Positions 52,704-62,051 are shown, counted from the first letter of the stretch. The stretch is 64,000 nucleotides of DNA from Roseburia sp. (GCA_017937095.1 JAGBEG010000007.1:186001-250000), one strand, 5' to 3'. Numbers and translations: made by a program. The notes: generated by a model not told the origin, from the sequence alone.

Positions 52704-53474
52704 ATGGAAAAAGAAAATGTAAGCTATGTACAGATTCACAATCTGAATAAATCCTTTGCAATGAAAGAGGGCGAACTTAAGGTTCTTGACAATATCAATA
52801 TTGATATCCGAAAGGGCGAGTTCATCTGCATCTTGGGTACCAGCGGCTGCGGCAAGAGCACAATGCTTCGGATGCTGGCAGGGCTCGATACGCTCTATAC
52901 CGGAGAAGTCAAGGTAGACGGGGAGGAGGTCAAGGGACCGAATCCGAATATCGGGATGATCTTTCAGGAGTCGCGTCTTTTTCCATGGATGAGGGTACGG
53001 GATAACATCAAATTCGGCATCAAAAAAGGCGTTTCTAAGGAAGAGCAGGCGGAACTGATCGAGAAGCATATCGAGCTGGTCGGACTGAAGGGCTTTGAAA
53101 AATCCTATCCGCATCAGTTGTCGGGAGGAATGCAGCAGAGAGTCAGCATTGCAAGATCGCTGATCGGCAATCCGAAAATCCTGCTGCTGGACGAGCCTTT
53201 CGGAGCGCTTGATGCGCTCACAAGAATGAACATGCAGCAGGAAACCTTAAGAATCTGGGAAAAGGAACAGGCAACAATGATTCTCGTAACGCATGATATC
53301 GACGAGGCGATTTATCTCGGGAGCCGGATCGTCATCCTATCCAGCAGACCCGGAAAGGTGAAAGAGATTATCGACGTGGATATCGAAAGACCGAGAAAAC
53401 GTACCAGCAAGGAATTTGCAGAACTGAGAAACTATATTTATAATGGCTTTTTTGCCGGAATGGACAACGAATAA
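52704..53474 (+). CDS. SsuB/TauB-family ABC transporter ATPase
   Basis: 256 aa. ATG 52704 is preferred (AAGAGG 8 nt upstream); a GTG at 52695 overlaps the preceding stop. Walker A GTSGCGKST, Q-loop FQESRLFPWMRVRDN, signature LSGGMQQRVSIARSL, Walker B ILLLDEPFGALDALTR and switch His in LVTHDIDEA. Energises the importer; third gene of the operon, 27 nt before the archerase. Confidence 0.96.
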   Translation: MEKENVSYVQIHNLNKSFAMKEGELKVLDNINIDIRKGEFICILGTSGCGKSTMLRMLAGLDTLYTGEVKVDGEEVKGPNPNIGMIFQESRLFPWMRVRDNIKFGIKKGVSKEEQAELIEKHIELVGLKGFEKSYPHQLSGGMQQRVSIARSLIGNPKILLLDEPFGALDALTRMNMQQETLRIWEKEQATMILVTHDIDEAIYLGSRIVILSSRPGKVKEIIDVDIERPRKRTSKEFAELRNYIYNGFFAGMDNE

Positions 53475-53501
53475 GGGATTGGAAAGGGCATGGTTATTAT
53501 T

Positions 53502-54350
53502 ATGAAATTAAAAGAAATCATAGATGCGTCGGTGTACGGGGAGCTAAAGGACGTCCCGACACTGGGAATTGATATCGGATCAAGAATGGGAAAAGGCGTT
53601 CTGCTCGCAGATGGGAACTGTTATACAGCGCTCACGGCAACAGGCGTCAGTATGCAGAAAACAGCGGAAATCCTGCTGGATCAGCTCACGAAGCAGGCAG
53701 GGCGGACGGTGGATGATATTGCCTATGCGGTCAGCACCGGTTACGGAAGAATCAATCTGGGGCTTGGCGATATTCCGACCAAATCCGTGACAGAGATTTC
53801 CTGCCACGGTATGGGCGCGCATTACCTGAATCAGCCGACGAAGACGATCATTGATATCGGCGGACAGGATTCCAAGGCGATCAAGATCGACCCGGAGAAC
53901 GGCAAGGTCGTTGACTTTATCATGAACGATAAATGTGCGGCGGGAACGGGACGCTTTTTTGAGAAGGTGGCTGATTTACTCTCGTGCACGCTTGAAGAGG
54001 CAAGTAAGCTTGCGCTTGAGACGACGAAGAAAATTGACATCAGCAGCCAGTGCGTGGTGTTTGCCGAGTCTGAAATCGTAACGCTCCGTGCAAAGGGAGA
54101 GGAGCGGGCGGACATTATCGCTGCGGTAAATATGGCTTCTGCCAGAAGAGTGCGCAACCTTGTAAACCGTGTGGGACTTGACCCGGATCTTGTTTTCTCC
54201 GGCGGTGTGGCAAACAATCCGGGAATGAAGCAGGCGCTTGCGGAGGTTGTCGGTCATCCGTTTACGGAGACGAAAATGAATATGTCATATAACGGCGCAC
54301 TTGGCGCAGCCATCATCGCGCAGCAATTCTATAACGGCGCGGCAGACTAG
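53502..54350 (+). CDS. archerase-type ATPase (2-hydroxyacyl-CoA dehydratase activator family)
   Basis: 282 aa. ATG 53502 is chosen because the paralogue downstream starts at the same place (MKLKEIIDASVY against MKLKDVIDEKVV); ATG 53490 is also possible. ASKHA fold: LGIDIGSRMGKGVLL, IIDIGGQDSKAI and GVANNPGMKQAL. The two cysteines that hold the [4Fe-4S] between monomers are present in NDKCAAGTGRF and SSQCVVFAESE. Enzymes of this family hydrolyse ATP to push one electron to very low potential into a partner (hydroxyacyl-CoA dehydratase, benzoyl-CoA reductase or double-cubane protein). Its partners are the next two genes. Confidence 0.93.
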   Translation: MKLKEIIDASVYGELKDVPTLGIDIGSRMGKGVLLADGNCYTALTATGVSMQKTAEILLDQLTKQAGRTVDDIAYAVSTGYGRINLGLGDIPTKSVTEISCHGMGAHYLNQPTKTIIDIGGQDSKAIKIDPENGKVVDFIMNDKCAAGTGRFFEKVADLLSCTLEEASKLALETTKKIDISSQCVVFAESEIVTLRAKGEERADIIAAVNMASARRVRNLVNRVGLDPDLVFSGGVANNPGMKQALAEVVGHPFTETKMNMSYNGALGAAIIAQQFYNGAAD

Positions 54351-54363
54351 GGAGGATTCATAT

Positions 54364-56391
54364 ATGAAGTTAAAAGATGTGATAGATGAAAAGGTGGTAA
54401 ATGAATTAAGCACCAATAATGTCGTCGTGGGAATCGATATCGGTTCAAGAACCGGAAAAGCGGTGCTGATCAATAAGGACGAGCTGTATGTGGCGCAGGT
54501 CGGGACAGGGTATGATATGCAGATGACTGCAAATGAACTTCTCGATATGTTGTTTGAGCAGTCGGGTATTACGATGCAGGATGTGCAGTACATCGTCGGG
54601 ACAGGTTACGGGCGCGTCGCAATGAACTTTGAAGGAATGGAAAAGCATATGGTGTCTGAGATTTCCTGTCACGCGATGGGCGTGCATTATCTGGATTCCG
54701 GGACACAGACCATCATCGATATCGGCGGACAGGATTCCAAGGCAATCCGGATCAACCCGCTCACCGGAAAGGTCATCAGCTTTGTCATGAATGATAAATG
54801 TGCGGCGGGAACCGGACGTTTCTTAGAGAAGGTCGCAAATATTCTGGGCTACACGACGGAAGAAATCGGAGATGTCGCGTTAAAGAGCAAGAAGGACATT
54901 GAAATCAGCAGCCAGTGCGTTGTATTTGCAGAGTCGGAGATCATTTCCCTGCGTGCGAACGGAGAACTGCCGGAGGATATTGCGGCGGGCATCCATTTTG
55001 CGGCGGCAAACAGAGTGTACACGCTTGTAAAGCGCGTGGAATTTGCGCCGGGACTGCAGTTTTCGGGCGGTGTGTCGAATAACAGCGGTATGCGCTACGC
55101 GATTGAAAAGCTGATGGGTGTGGAAATCAAGAAGCTTCCGCTGGATATGATTTATGCCGGATGTCTTGGAGCGGCAATTTACGCGCTCCGCTATCTGAAT
55201 GTGCAGGAGAGCAACATCAGCATGTCGACGATTTTAAATCCGTGTGATCTGACAGAAATCGAGCAGGTGATAGAGGAAGAGCAGGAGCGCTTTATCGAAA
55301 AGAAGGACGGCACGAAGAAGGTCGCTTATACCTGTACCTATACGCCGGTTGAGCTGCTCGATGCGGCAGGCGTGCAGCATATTCGCCTGATGCAGGCAGG
55401 AAATACGGAGGAGGTATCTTACGGCGAGGTATTGACGAAAAGCGCATACTGCGACGTCATCAAGAGCTGTCTCGGACGGTTTGCCATGGATCAGCCGCTC
55501 AATAAGGCGATTGACAGGATGTTCGTATTTTATACCTGCGCGTCCATGCGCAAGGCGGCAGAGTCAATGGGGGCTCATTTTGTCGAGACGTCTATCTACG
55601 CAACGCCGCGGCAGGCGACGAGAGAAAGCTCAAGGGACGAGTATTACGAGGAGATGACAAACTGTAAGAGGGATCTTGAGAAATTTGTCGGACACGAGAT
55701 TTCCAATGAGCAGATTTTAGAGCGGATTCACCTCTACAATCAGGTGCGCGCGAAGCTAAAGCAGATATCGGAGCTGCGTCTGCGCAATGAGCCGGCGCTT
55801 ACCGGAGAGGAATTTCTTGAGATCGCAAAATCTTATTTCTATGTCAGCCCGGAAAAATTGCTTCCGGTTCTGGAGAAAAAATATGAGCAGCTTGCAAAGA
55901 GACCGGACAAAGAGATGAAGCGTATGCGTCTGATGATGGTCGGCGGAACTGTATTTGACGGCGACAGAAGAGTCATTGAGATCATTGAAAAGCAGATTGG
56001 AGCAAGAGTCGTTGTCGAGGATCACTGCACGGGCTTAAGCCCGTTCTACAATCAGATACCGGAGGAGGGAGACGCGCTGCGCTGCCTGTCGGAAGGGTAT
56101 CTTGATAAGGCGCCCTGTGCAATCCTTGCACCGATTGAGCACAGAGTGGAATTTACGGCAAAGCTTGCAAAGGAATATAACGTAGACGGAGTGATTTATG
56201 CATATGTGAAGTTCTGTCCGAGCTATGGAACGTTAAAGGGCTGCTTCGTAAAGAAATTTCAGGAGATGGGAATTCCGCTGTTAGAGCTTCCTGTCGATTA
56301 CTCTAAGAGTGATGAGGGACAGCTTAAGACGAGAATTGAGGCATTTGCGGAAGTACTGTTGGAAGTTATGACGAGAAAGGAGAATGCATAA
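54364..56391 (+). CDS. archerase ATPase fused to a 2-hydroxyacyl-CoA dehydratase-type (HGD-D) domain
   Basis: 675 aa. ATG 54364 has GGGAGG. Residues 1-260 repeat the archerase fold with both iron-sulfur cysteines (NDKCAAGTGRF, SSQCVVFAESE). Residues about 285-675 form an HGD-D-like domain with Cys-containing segments (AYCDVIKSCLGRF, FYTCASMRKA, VKFCPSYG) and the conserved end GQLKTRIEAFAE. ATPase and reductase-like subunits are thus joined in one chain, while a separate archerase precedes it and a second HGD-D protein overlaps its stop. The reduction substrate is unknown. Confidence 0.92.
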   Translation: MKLKDVIDEKVVNELSTNNVVVGIDIGSRTGKAVLINKDELYVAQVGTGYDMQMTANELLDMLFEQSGITMQDVQYIVGTGYGRVAMNFEGMEKHMVSEISCHAMGVHYLDSGTQTIIDIGGQDSKAIRINPLTGKVISFVMNDKCAAGTGRFLEKVANILGYTTEEIGDVALKSKKDIEISSQCVVFAESEIISLRANGELPEDIAAGIHFAAANRVYTLVKRVEFAPGLQFSGGVSNNSGMRYAIEKLMGVEIKKLPLDMIYAGCLGAAIYALRYLNVQESNISMSTILNPCDLTEIEQVIEEEQERFIEKKDGTKKVAYTCTYTPVELLDAAGVQHIRLMQAGNTEEVSYGEVLTKSAYCDVIKSCLGRFAMDQPLNKAIDRMFVFYTCASMRKAAESMGAHFVETSIYATPRQATRESSRDEYYEEMTNCKRDLEKFVGHEISNEQILERIHLYNQVRAKLKQISELRLRNEPALTGEEFLEIAKSYFYVSPEKLLPVLEKKYEQLAKRPDKEMKRMRLMMVGGTVFDGDRRVIEIIEKQIGARVVVEDHCTGLSPFYNQIPEEGDALRCLSEGYLDKAPCAILAPIEHRVEFTAKLAKEYNVDGVIYAYVKFCPSYGTLKGCFVKKFQEMGIPLLELPVDYSKSDEGQLKTRIEAFAEVLLEVMTRKENA

Positions 56392-57617
56392 TGGAAGGAG
56401 AAACCTTTGTTGATATCAGGGATTTTAAATCACAGCAGGATTATTTTGACTATTGTAAAAATGTGCAGCACCCGTATTCCCATGCGGTAGGGCGGCTCAT
56501 TGATCTTGCGAGCAGCTACATATTCTACGCCGAGGAGCAGGCCACAAAGGGGCAGAAAGCGTCCTACTGCGGAGCGACATGGGAGGCGCCGCTGTTCTAT
56601 GGCTGTAACGTCCTGCCGGTCGCAAATACAGAGCTTGGACGTCTGGGAAGCAGACAGGCGATTTCCGTTGCGGAGAATCATTTCCTGATTCCGCGCGAGG
56701 CGTGTTCCATGCTTGGCTCTCTGCTCGGAGAATGGTACCTGCGCAAGGATTACCCGATTAAGATGTGCGTCGGGGCAAGCTCGCATTGCGAAGCGCAGAA
56801 CATGGTATCTGAGTTGATCAAGAATGAGGGCTATAAGATTTACCGTTATGAGGGAATCTATCGTCCGCCTCACTGCACCGAGGAACGGCGCGCACAGCTC
56901 GTGAAGAATCTGACGAGACAGCTTGAGGGAATCGCGGATTTCCTCTGCGACGGCAAGCCGTGGGACGAGGAGGCAATCCGCCGGGAAATCCATCGGAATA
57001 ATGAGGCGATTGACAAGGTAAAGCGGATTATGGATCTGCGCATCGAGCGTCCGACCTATGTCAAGAGTCTTGCGACCATGTATCTGATGACGGGACTGGG
57101 ACACTATTTTGGAAGACCGGACGAATACATCGACATTTTGGACGAGCTGATCGACGAGCTGGAAAACTGCGATGCATCGTTTATCGGCAGGGATCTTGCA
57201 ATGCCGATTGTCTGGATCGGCGGGCGCGGTCAGGAGTTTGGCGTTTATCACGCGGTGGATCAGTGCAACGGGGCGCTGCTCGGCTGGGTCGGTGACAATT
57301 GCTGTACAAGAAAATACGACGAGAGCCTTCCGGTGTTAGAGTCGCTTGCGGCGTACTATATCGACGGAACGTGGTCGGGCGCATCGGAACACAAGATGAA
57401 ATATATCAACGAGCAGTTAGAGCTTACAAAGGCAAAGGGCGTGATCTTCTACGGTTATGTGGGATGCTCTTATTCCGGTGTCGAGCATGAAATTTTAAGA
57501 GCCGATTTAAAAGAAAGAGGAATCTCAAGTCTCAGCATTCAGGGAACCTTCCAGGTCGGACCGCCGAGCGGACAGCTTCTTACGAGAGTCAGCGCGTTTG
57601 TTGAGATGCTAAGTTAG
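56391..57617 (+). CDS. 2-hydroxyacyl-CoA dehydratase/double-cubane-type subunit (HGD-D family)
   Basis: 408 aa. ATG overlaps the previous stop (TAATG), so strict coupling. Family features: YCGATWEAPLFYGCNVLPV near the N-terminus, KMCVGASSHCEAQNM, a helical middle, DNCCTRKYDESL and the end GYVGCSYSGVEHE with GQLLTRVSAFVEML. The many cysteines could hold [4Fe-4S] or double-cubane clusters. With the 54364 product it would form a two-subunit reductase or dehydratase. No acyl-CoA ligase or CoA-transferase is seen, so a CoA ester substrate is not certain. Confidence 0.92.
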   Translation: MEGETFVDIRDFKSQQDYFDYCKNVQHPYSHAVGRLIDLASSYIFYAEEQATKGQKASYCGATWEAPLFYGCNVLPVANTELGRLGSRQAISVAENHFLIPREACSMLGSLLGEWYLRKDYPIKMCVGASSHCEAQNMVSELIKNEGYKIYRYEGIYRPPHCTEERRAQLVKNLTRQLEGIADFLCDGKPWDEEAIRREIHRNNEAIDKVKRIMDLRIERPTYVKSLATMYLMTGLGHYFGRPDEYIDILDELIDELENCDASFIGRDLAMPIVWIGGRGQEFGVYHAVDQCNGALLGWVGDNCCTRKYDESLPVLESLAAYYIDGTWSGASEHKMKYINEQLELTKAKGVIFYGYVGCSYSGVEHEILRADLKERGISSLSIQGTFQVGPPSGQLLTRVSAFVEMLS

Positions 57618-57632
57618 AATAGAGGGAAAGCT

Positions 57633-58769
57633 ATGGTAGAAAATCTTATCACAAAACCAATCTGTCTGGTGGCGCCGACTTATGTGCTCGGCGGGAAATC
57701 AGTCAAGGAGACAAAAGAAAAATATCATTTGCCTTACGCACACCGGATGCTTGCAAACGAGAATCCGCTCGGCATCTCACCGAAGGCAGCGGAGGCGATT
57801 GCAAGAGCGGCGGCAGAGGGCGGAAGCGTCTATCCGGATACCAATTCCACCGAGCTTCGCACGAAGCTTGCAGGAATGCTTGATTTTGCGGCATACGGTA
57901 TGGGAATTGAAAACTTAAACGTGACGGCGGGGGCGGAACATGCGCTCAATATGATTATGGAGATTTTCTTAAAGGAGGGTGACGAGGTGCTGATTTCGGC
58001 GCCTTCCTACAGTGGCTATAACCGCACGATTGCGAGAGCAGGCGGCGTGAAAAAGACGATTCCGTTCCTTGCAGACGGGCATTGCGATTTTGACGGGCTG
58101 CTTGCGGCGATTACCGATCAGACGAAAATCGTGATTTTGTGCAATCCGAATAACCCGACCGGATGCTTTGAGAAGAAGGAAAAGGTGCAGGAGTTCGTGA
58201 AGCGTTTTCCGAAGGATAAGATTCTGATCGTGGATGAAGCCTATATTCATTTTGCGCCGGGAGGCATGGAGCAGTCCGTTTACACCGAGGTCTGCGAGGA
58301 TGTGAATCTGATTGTCACACACACGTTTTCCAAGATTTACGGAATGGCGGGAATCCGCGTCGGCTATATCATCAGCAACCGGGAGATATCGGGATATTTG
58401 CGCAACTACGGAGGCGTCAGATTGAGCAACGTGCAGCAGGCGGCGGCGCTTGCTGCGCTCGACGATCAGGAATTTTATGACAGAACGCTTGCGGTCACGG
58501 TAGAGGGCAGGGACTATCTGATCCGGGAGCTGCGCGCGCTTGGGTACAGCCCTTATGAGAGCGCGGCGAATTTCGTATTCTGTGACCTTCATATGGATAA
58601 GGCATATCTGGACGAAGCCTTTATGCGGCGCGGCATATTGATTCGGACGAATCTGGAGTACCCACGTATTTCCGTCGGAACGATGGAGCAGAACCGTCTG
58701 TTTATTGAGGCGTTAAAGGAAATCAGAGAGGAAAAAAATAAAGATGCGGTGCACAGGGAAGGAGCGTGA
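57633..58769 (+). CDS. PLP-dependent aminotransferase, class I/II (HisC-like)
   Basis: 378 aa. PLP-binding Lys234 in THTFSKIYGMAGIRVGY; NPNNPTG and VDEAYIHF are also present. The N-terminal segment (PICLVAPTYVLGGKS, RMLANENPLGISPKA) resembles histidinol-phosphate aminotransferases, which in operons like this often act on other amino acids. 15 nt after the HGD-D gene; the stop precedes the racemase start by a few bases. It would move nitrogen from a ring-opened amino acid intermediate. Confidence 0.92.
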   Translation: MVENLITKPICLVAPTYVLGGKSVKETKEKYHLPYAHRMLANENPLGISPKAAEAIARAAAEGGSVYPDTNSTELRTKLAGMLDFAAYGMGIENLNVTAGAEHALNMIMEIFLKEGDEVLISAPSYSGYNRTIARAGGVKKTIPFLADGHCDFDGLLAAITDQTKIVILCNPNNPTGCFEKKEKVQEFVKRFPKDKILIVDEAYIHFAPGGMEQSVYTEVCEDVNLIVTHTFSKIYGMAGIRVGYIISNREISGYLRNYGGVRLSNVQQAAALAALDDQEFYDRTLAVTVEGRDYLIRELRALGYSPYESAANFVFCDLHMDKAYLDEAFMRRGILIRTNLEYPRISVGTMEQNRLFIEALKEIREEKNKDAVHREGA

Positions 58770-58774
58770 CAAGG

Positions 58775-59512
58775 GTGCGGTTGTTTGTAATCAATACGGG
58801 CTATGATATGTCGGACGAGGAGATTGAAATACGTGTGCAGAGGATGAAACGGGCTGCTTCGCCGGACACTACGATTCATATGGAATGTCTGGAAGAGACA
58901 AAAATATGCATTGATTCCCAGTTGGATGTAGCGCTCGCTTCACCGGAAATCATCAAGAAGGCGATAAAGGCGGAAAAAGAGGGCTATGATGCAGTGCTTT
59001 TATATTGCACCAGCGATCCCGCTATGGAGGCGTGCAGAGAGGCGGTAAAGATTCCGGTCATCGGCGGGGGCATGGCGTCTTTTTTGACGGCTGCGGCAGT
59101 CGGAAGCCGTTATTCCATGATAATTACCTCAAAGGAACGGGAGTCGGAGAAGCACCGCTTTATCAAGGCGTCCGGGTTAAATTCGGGAGATTTCATATCG
59201 GTGCAGAGCATTGAATATGATATTCTTTCCATGCAAAAGCAGAAAGAGAAAACAGACACGGTAAATCAGTTGACTGCCGCGGCAAGGAAGTGTGTGGCTG
59301 ACGGGGCGGACGTCGTGATTTTAGGATGTCTCGGCTTTGCAGGAATGGGAGAAGCCGTAAGCCGCGCAGTGGGCGTCCCGGTCATAGATCCGGCATTTGC
59401 CATGGTGGGACTTGCCGAGGCTTTGTGCCGTCAGAAACTGGCGCAGTCAAGGCATGCCTACTGCAACCCTCCGAAGCGGGCGCGCATCTGGGCAGGCGGG
59501 AGCATGGAGTAA
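58775..59512 (+). CDS. Asp/Glu/hydantoin racemase family protein
   Basis: 245 aa. GTG 58775 is chosen (AAGGAG 10 nt upstream); a GTG at 58766 overlaps the aminotransferase stop. The two catalytic cysteines of the family are Cys78 (LLYCTSDPAM) and Cys185 (VILGCLGFAG). The text RLFVINTGYDMSDEEIEIRV fits the hydantoin/aspartate racemase fold. Together with the hydantoinase-like gene at 62052 it points to a cyclic ureide or amide substrate that needs stereo-inversion. Confidence 0.88.
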   Translation: MRLFVINTGYDMSDEEIEIRVQRMKRAASPDTTIHMECLEETKICIDSQLDVALASPEIIKKAIKAEKEGYDAVLLYCTSDPAMEACREAVKIPVIGGGMASFLTAAAVGSRYSMIITSKERESEKHRFIKASGLNSGDFISVQSIEYDILSMQKQKEKTDTVNQLTAAARKCVADGADVVILGCLGFAGMGEAVSRAVGVPVIDPAFAMVGLAEALCRQKLAQSRHAYCNPPKRARIWAGGSME

Positions 59513-59536
59513 TAAGGCAGGGAAGGAGTCTGTAAA

Positions 59537-60532
59537 ATGAAGGTGGTCGTATGTGTAGAAGAAATCCGCGGGGAACTTGCGTCCTTTGACGAGTTAAAGG
59601 ACTTATGGCAGAAAAAGCTCTCCGCCATTGGCGGAATAGATGAAATCTGCATCGTCAGGGAAGCGGAACTTAGGGATATCACAGTGCAGGAGGCGGCTTA
59701 TAAAAACGCGGATGCTGTTTTAGGAATGAAGCTAAAAGATGGAAGTCTCTCCGAAGAATTTTTAAACAGATATCCGGCGCTAAAGTATGCGGCGACTTTC
59801 AATCACGGCTTTGGCAGTTATGACAGGGAGGCGGTAAAACGCCACGGCGTCACCGTTACGAATACGGTCTATGGCGATGTGACGGTGGCACAGTTTGCTA
59901 TGGCGCTGCTCTTAAATATCTGTCATGACATAACTGCAAACAGCACTTATTACAAAGAGGAGCATTTTAACCGCCCGCAGGAAGCCGGGAAGAATCCGCC
60001 TCCTGTGACATCACAGATGGAATTATACGGAAAAACGCTTGGCATCATAGGGCTTGGGAGTATCGGGTTGTGGGTGGCAAAAATGGCGGCGGGCTTTGGC
60101 ATGAAGGTGATCGCAAGCAGCCGTCATCCCAAAGAGGGAAAGGAATACGAATTTATTGAGCAGGTATCTGTCGAGGAAGTGATAAAAAACAGCGATGTGG
60201 TTTCCATTCACTGTCCGCTCACGGAAGACACCCGTGGAATGATCAACCGTGAAACGATTTCACGGATGAAGGACGGCGTGATTCTGATCAACACGGCGCG
60301 GGGAGATATCATCGTAGAAAAAGACCTGATAGAAGCACTGAATAGTGGAAAAATCCGGGCGGCAGGGCTGGATGTGGTAAGCGGCGAGCCGTTAAAGGAG
60401 AAAACTGGGATATTTTACTGCAAAAATGCTTATATCACACCGCATATGGCGTGGCTTACGAAGGAAGCGGTGTACCGTCAGGTGGATGTGGCGGTGGAGA
60501 ATTTCAGAAGGTGGAAAGAAAAAGTTGACTAG
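59537..60532 (+). CDS. D-isomer specific 2-hydroxyacid dehydrogenase
   Basis: 331 aa, NAD(P)-dependent. Rossmann motif GIIGLGSIGLWVAKMAAGFG, the catalytic Arg in NTARGDIIVE, Glu in GLDVVSGEPL and His in ITPHMAWLTKEAV. GGAAGGAG before ATG 59537. It would oxidise or reduce a 2-hydroxy acid in the pathway, the substrate class acted on by HGD-type enzymes. Its TAG stop is the first triplet of the interspersed repeat core at 60530. Confidence 0.93.
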   Translation: MKVVVCVEEIRGELASFDELKDLWQKKLSAIGGIDEICIVREAELRDITVQEAAYKNADAVLGMKLKDGSLSEEFLNRYPALKYAATFNHGFGSYDREAVKRHGVTVTNTVYGDVTVAQFAMALLLNICHDITANSTYYKEEHFNRPQEAGKNPPPVTSQMELYGKTLGIIGLGSIGLWVAKMAAGFGMKVIASSRHPKEGKEYEFIEQVSVEEVIKNSDVVSIHCPLTEDTRGMINRETISRMKDGVILINTARGDIIVEKDLIEALNSGKIRAAGLDVVSGEPLKEKTGIFYCKNAYITPHMAWLTKEAVYRQVDVAVENFRRWKEKVD

Positions 60533-60558
60533 CCGTAAACGGCACCGCTCGGGCGCGG
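60530..60558. repeat. core of the interspersed repeat, copy 2
   Basis: 29 bp identical, with one mismatch, to 45588-45616. It starts exactly at the stop codon of the hydroxyacid dehydrogenase and contains the GCCGT-AA-ACGGC hairpin. Only the core is present here; the flanking CTCTATAG parts are absent. Confidence 0.9.
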
Positions 60559-60586
60559 AGAATCCGGCAGAGCCGGATTCTTTTTT
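60559..60586 (+). terminator. terminator attached to the repeat core, mid-operon
   Basis: GAATCCGG / CCGGATTC, 5-nt loop, six Ts. It lies between the dehydrogenase and the amidohydrolase, 28 nt before the latter's start, leaving no room for a normal promoter in between. Confidence 0.9.
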
Positions 60587-60614
60587 GTACCCAAATTTAA
60601 CAGGAGGCACAGGC

Positions 60615-62039
60615 ATGAAAAAAATAGATTTAATGATTCATACGGGAATGATGTATACCATGCAGGGTGACGGACTTGGATTTTGTCAGGGAAAATCTAT
60701 CGCCGTCGACGGAAGTAAAATTATTGATATAGATGAAACGGAGAACATACAGAGCCGGTATCAGGCGGAAAAGGAGATTCACGCCGAGGATATGCTGACG
60801 CTGCCCGGCTTCGTAGACGGACATATGCATACAGGGCATGGCGTGATCCGGGGAGTGGCGCAGGACATTGACAACTGGATGATGGAGGGAATGGCGCCCT
60901 TTGAAGCCGCAAGAAGCGCCGAAGCAAAGGATGCGGGAAGCCGTCTTGCAATCGCGGAGGCGATTCTGTGGGGGACGACGACCATCGGGGATGACGGCTC
61001 TGCAATGGAGGGAGCGATAAAGTTTATTGAACAGTCGGGAACGCGGGGAAATGTCAGCGTCCGCGTGCGAAGTGCGCTGCCGAAGGCATACAAAAAGGGA
61101 GAACTCTATGTGCTCGATGAAAAGATGGGGGAGGAGACTTTAGGAGAGGCGTTATCCTTGTATGAAAAATATCATGACAGGGACGGCGGCAGAATCAAAA
61201 TCCGTTTTGGCCCTCAGGGGGCGGACTTTCTGGGAGTCGGGCTGTTAGAACGGGTGAAACGGATTGCAAAGGACAAAAAGACAAAAATACATATGCATCT
61301 GGCGCAGGGAACGAGGGAGACAGAACAGATGATGATGCGCTACGGGCAGCGGACAATTCCTTTCCTGGAAAAAATGAATTATTTTGATGAGGACTATATC
61401 GGGATTCACCTGACAGACGCCACAAAGGAAGAGGTTGAGACGGTGGCAGCCCATAGAGGAAACATGATACTCTGCTCAAATTCCATCGGCGTTATTGCGG
61501 GAAGAGTACCTCCGGCGCAGGAGTTTTTGGAGGCGGGCGGAAACGTGGGACTTGGAACGGATCAGGCGCCGGGAAATAACGGGCATAATATGTTCTCCGA
61601 AATGAAGGCGACCTCCTGCTTTAACAAGATAAAATATCAGAGTTCCACGATCATGCCGGCATGGAAGGTGCTGCGCATGGCGACCATAGAAGGGGCAAGG
61701 GCGCTTGGAATTGACGATGTGACAGGAAGCATCGAGGTCGGGAAATGTGCAGATATCATTCTGATCGACTTAAAGAACCCGCAGCTTGCACCGGTCTATA
61801 CGGTGCCGATGCGCAATCTTGTCCCAAATCTGGTATATGCGGCAAGAGGAAATGAAGTAGACACCGTCATTACGCACGGAAGGGTCATTGTAGAGCACAG
61901 AATCCCATTGACATTTGATCTGGCACAAATCATAGAAGACGCCCAGAAATATGCCGATGTGATCGGAGCAAAGGCGCAAAAGCAGTTTGAGGAAATCAAC
62001 GGAAGAAACGCGCAGTATATGCGGGAAGGAAAGCTATAG
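60615..62039 (+). CDS. SsnA-like/ATZ-TRZ amidohydrolase
   Basis: 474 aa. ATG 60615 has AGGAGG. Metal motifs: LPGFVDGHMHTGHGV (HxH), HMHLAQGTRETE, GIHLTDATKEE and the late Asp in VGLGTDQAPGNNGHNMF; these fit zinc-dependent aminohydrolases of the chlorohydrolase/SAH-deaminase/SsnA group, which act on ring amines or cyclic amides. Paired with the hydantoinase-like gene 12 nt downstream. The same two families accompany each other in anaerobic purine-ureide degradation, but the xanthine dehydrogenase and YgfK-type genes of that pathway are absent here. Confidence 0.92.
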   Translation: MKKIDLMIHTGMMYTMQGDGLGFCQGKSIAVDGSKIIDIDETENIQSRYQAEKEIHAEDMLTLPGFVDGHMHTGHGVIRGVAQDIDNWMMEGMAPFEAARSAEAKDAGSRLAIAEAILWGTTTIGDDGSAMEGAIKFIEQSGTRGNVSVRVRSALPKAYKKGELYVLDEKMGEETLGEALSLYEKYHDRDGGRIKIRFGPQGADFLGVGLLERVKRIAKDKKTKIHMHLAQGTRETEQMMMRYGQRTIPFLEKMNYFDEDYIGIHLTDATKEEVETVAAHRGNMILCSNSIGVIAGRVPPAQEFLEAGGNVGLGTDQAPGNNGHNMFSEMKATSCFNKIKYQSSTIMPAWKVLRMATIEGARALGIDDVTGSIEVGKCADIILIDLKNPQLAPVYTVPMRNLVPNLVYAARGNEVDTVITHGRVIVEHRIPLTFDLAQIIEDAQKYADVIGAKAQKQFEEINGRNAQYMREGKL

Positions 62040-62051
62040 GAGGAGAAAGCA

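Noticed and set aside
53501-57617. Simple 2-hydroxyglutaryl-CoA dehydratase operon
   Set aside because: Possible, but no CoA-transferase, ligase, or acyl-CoA dehydrogenase is present and the neighbours are amide hydrolases, so I did not assign that pathway.
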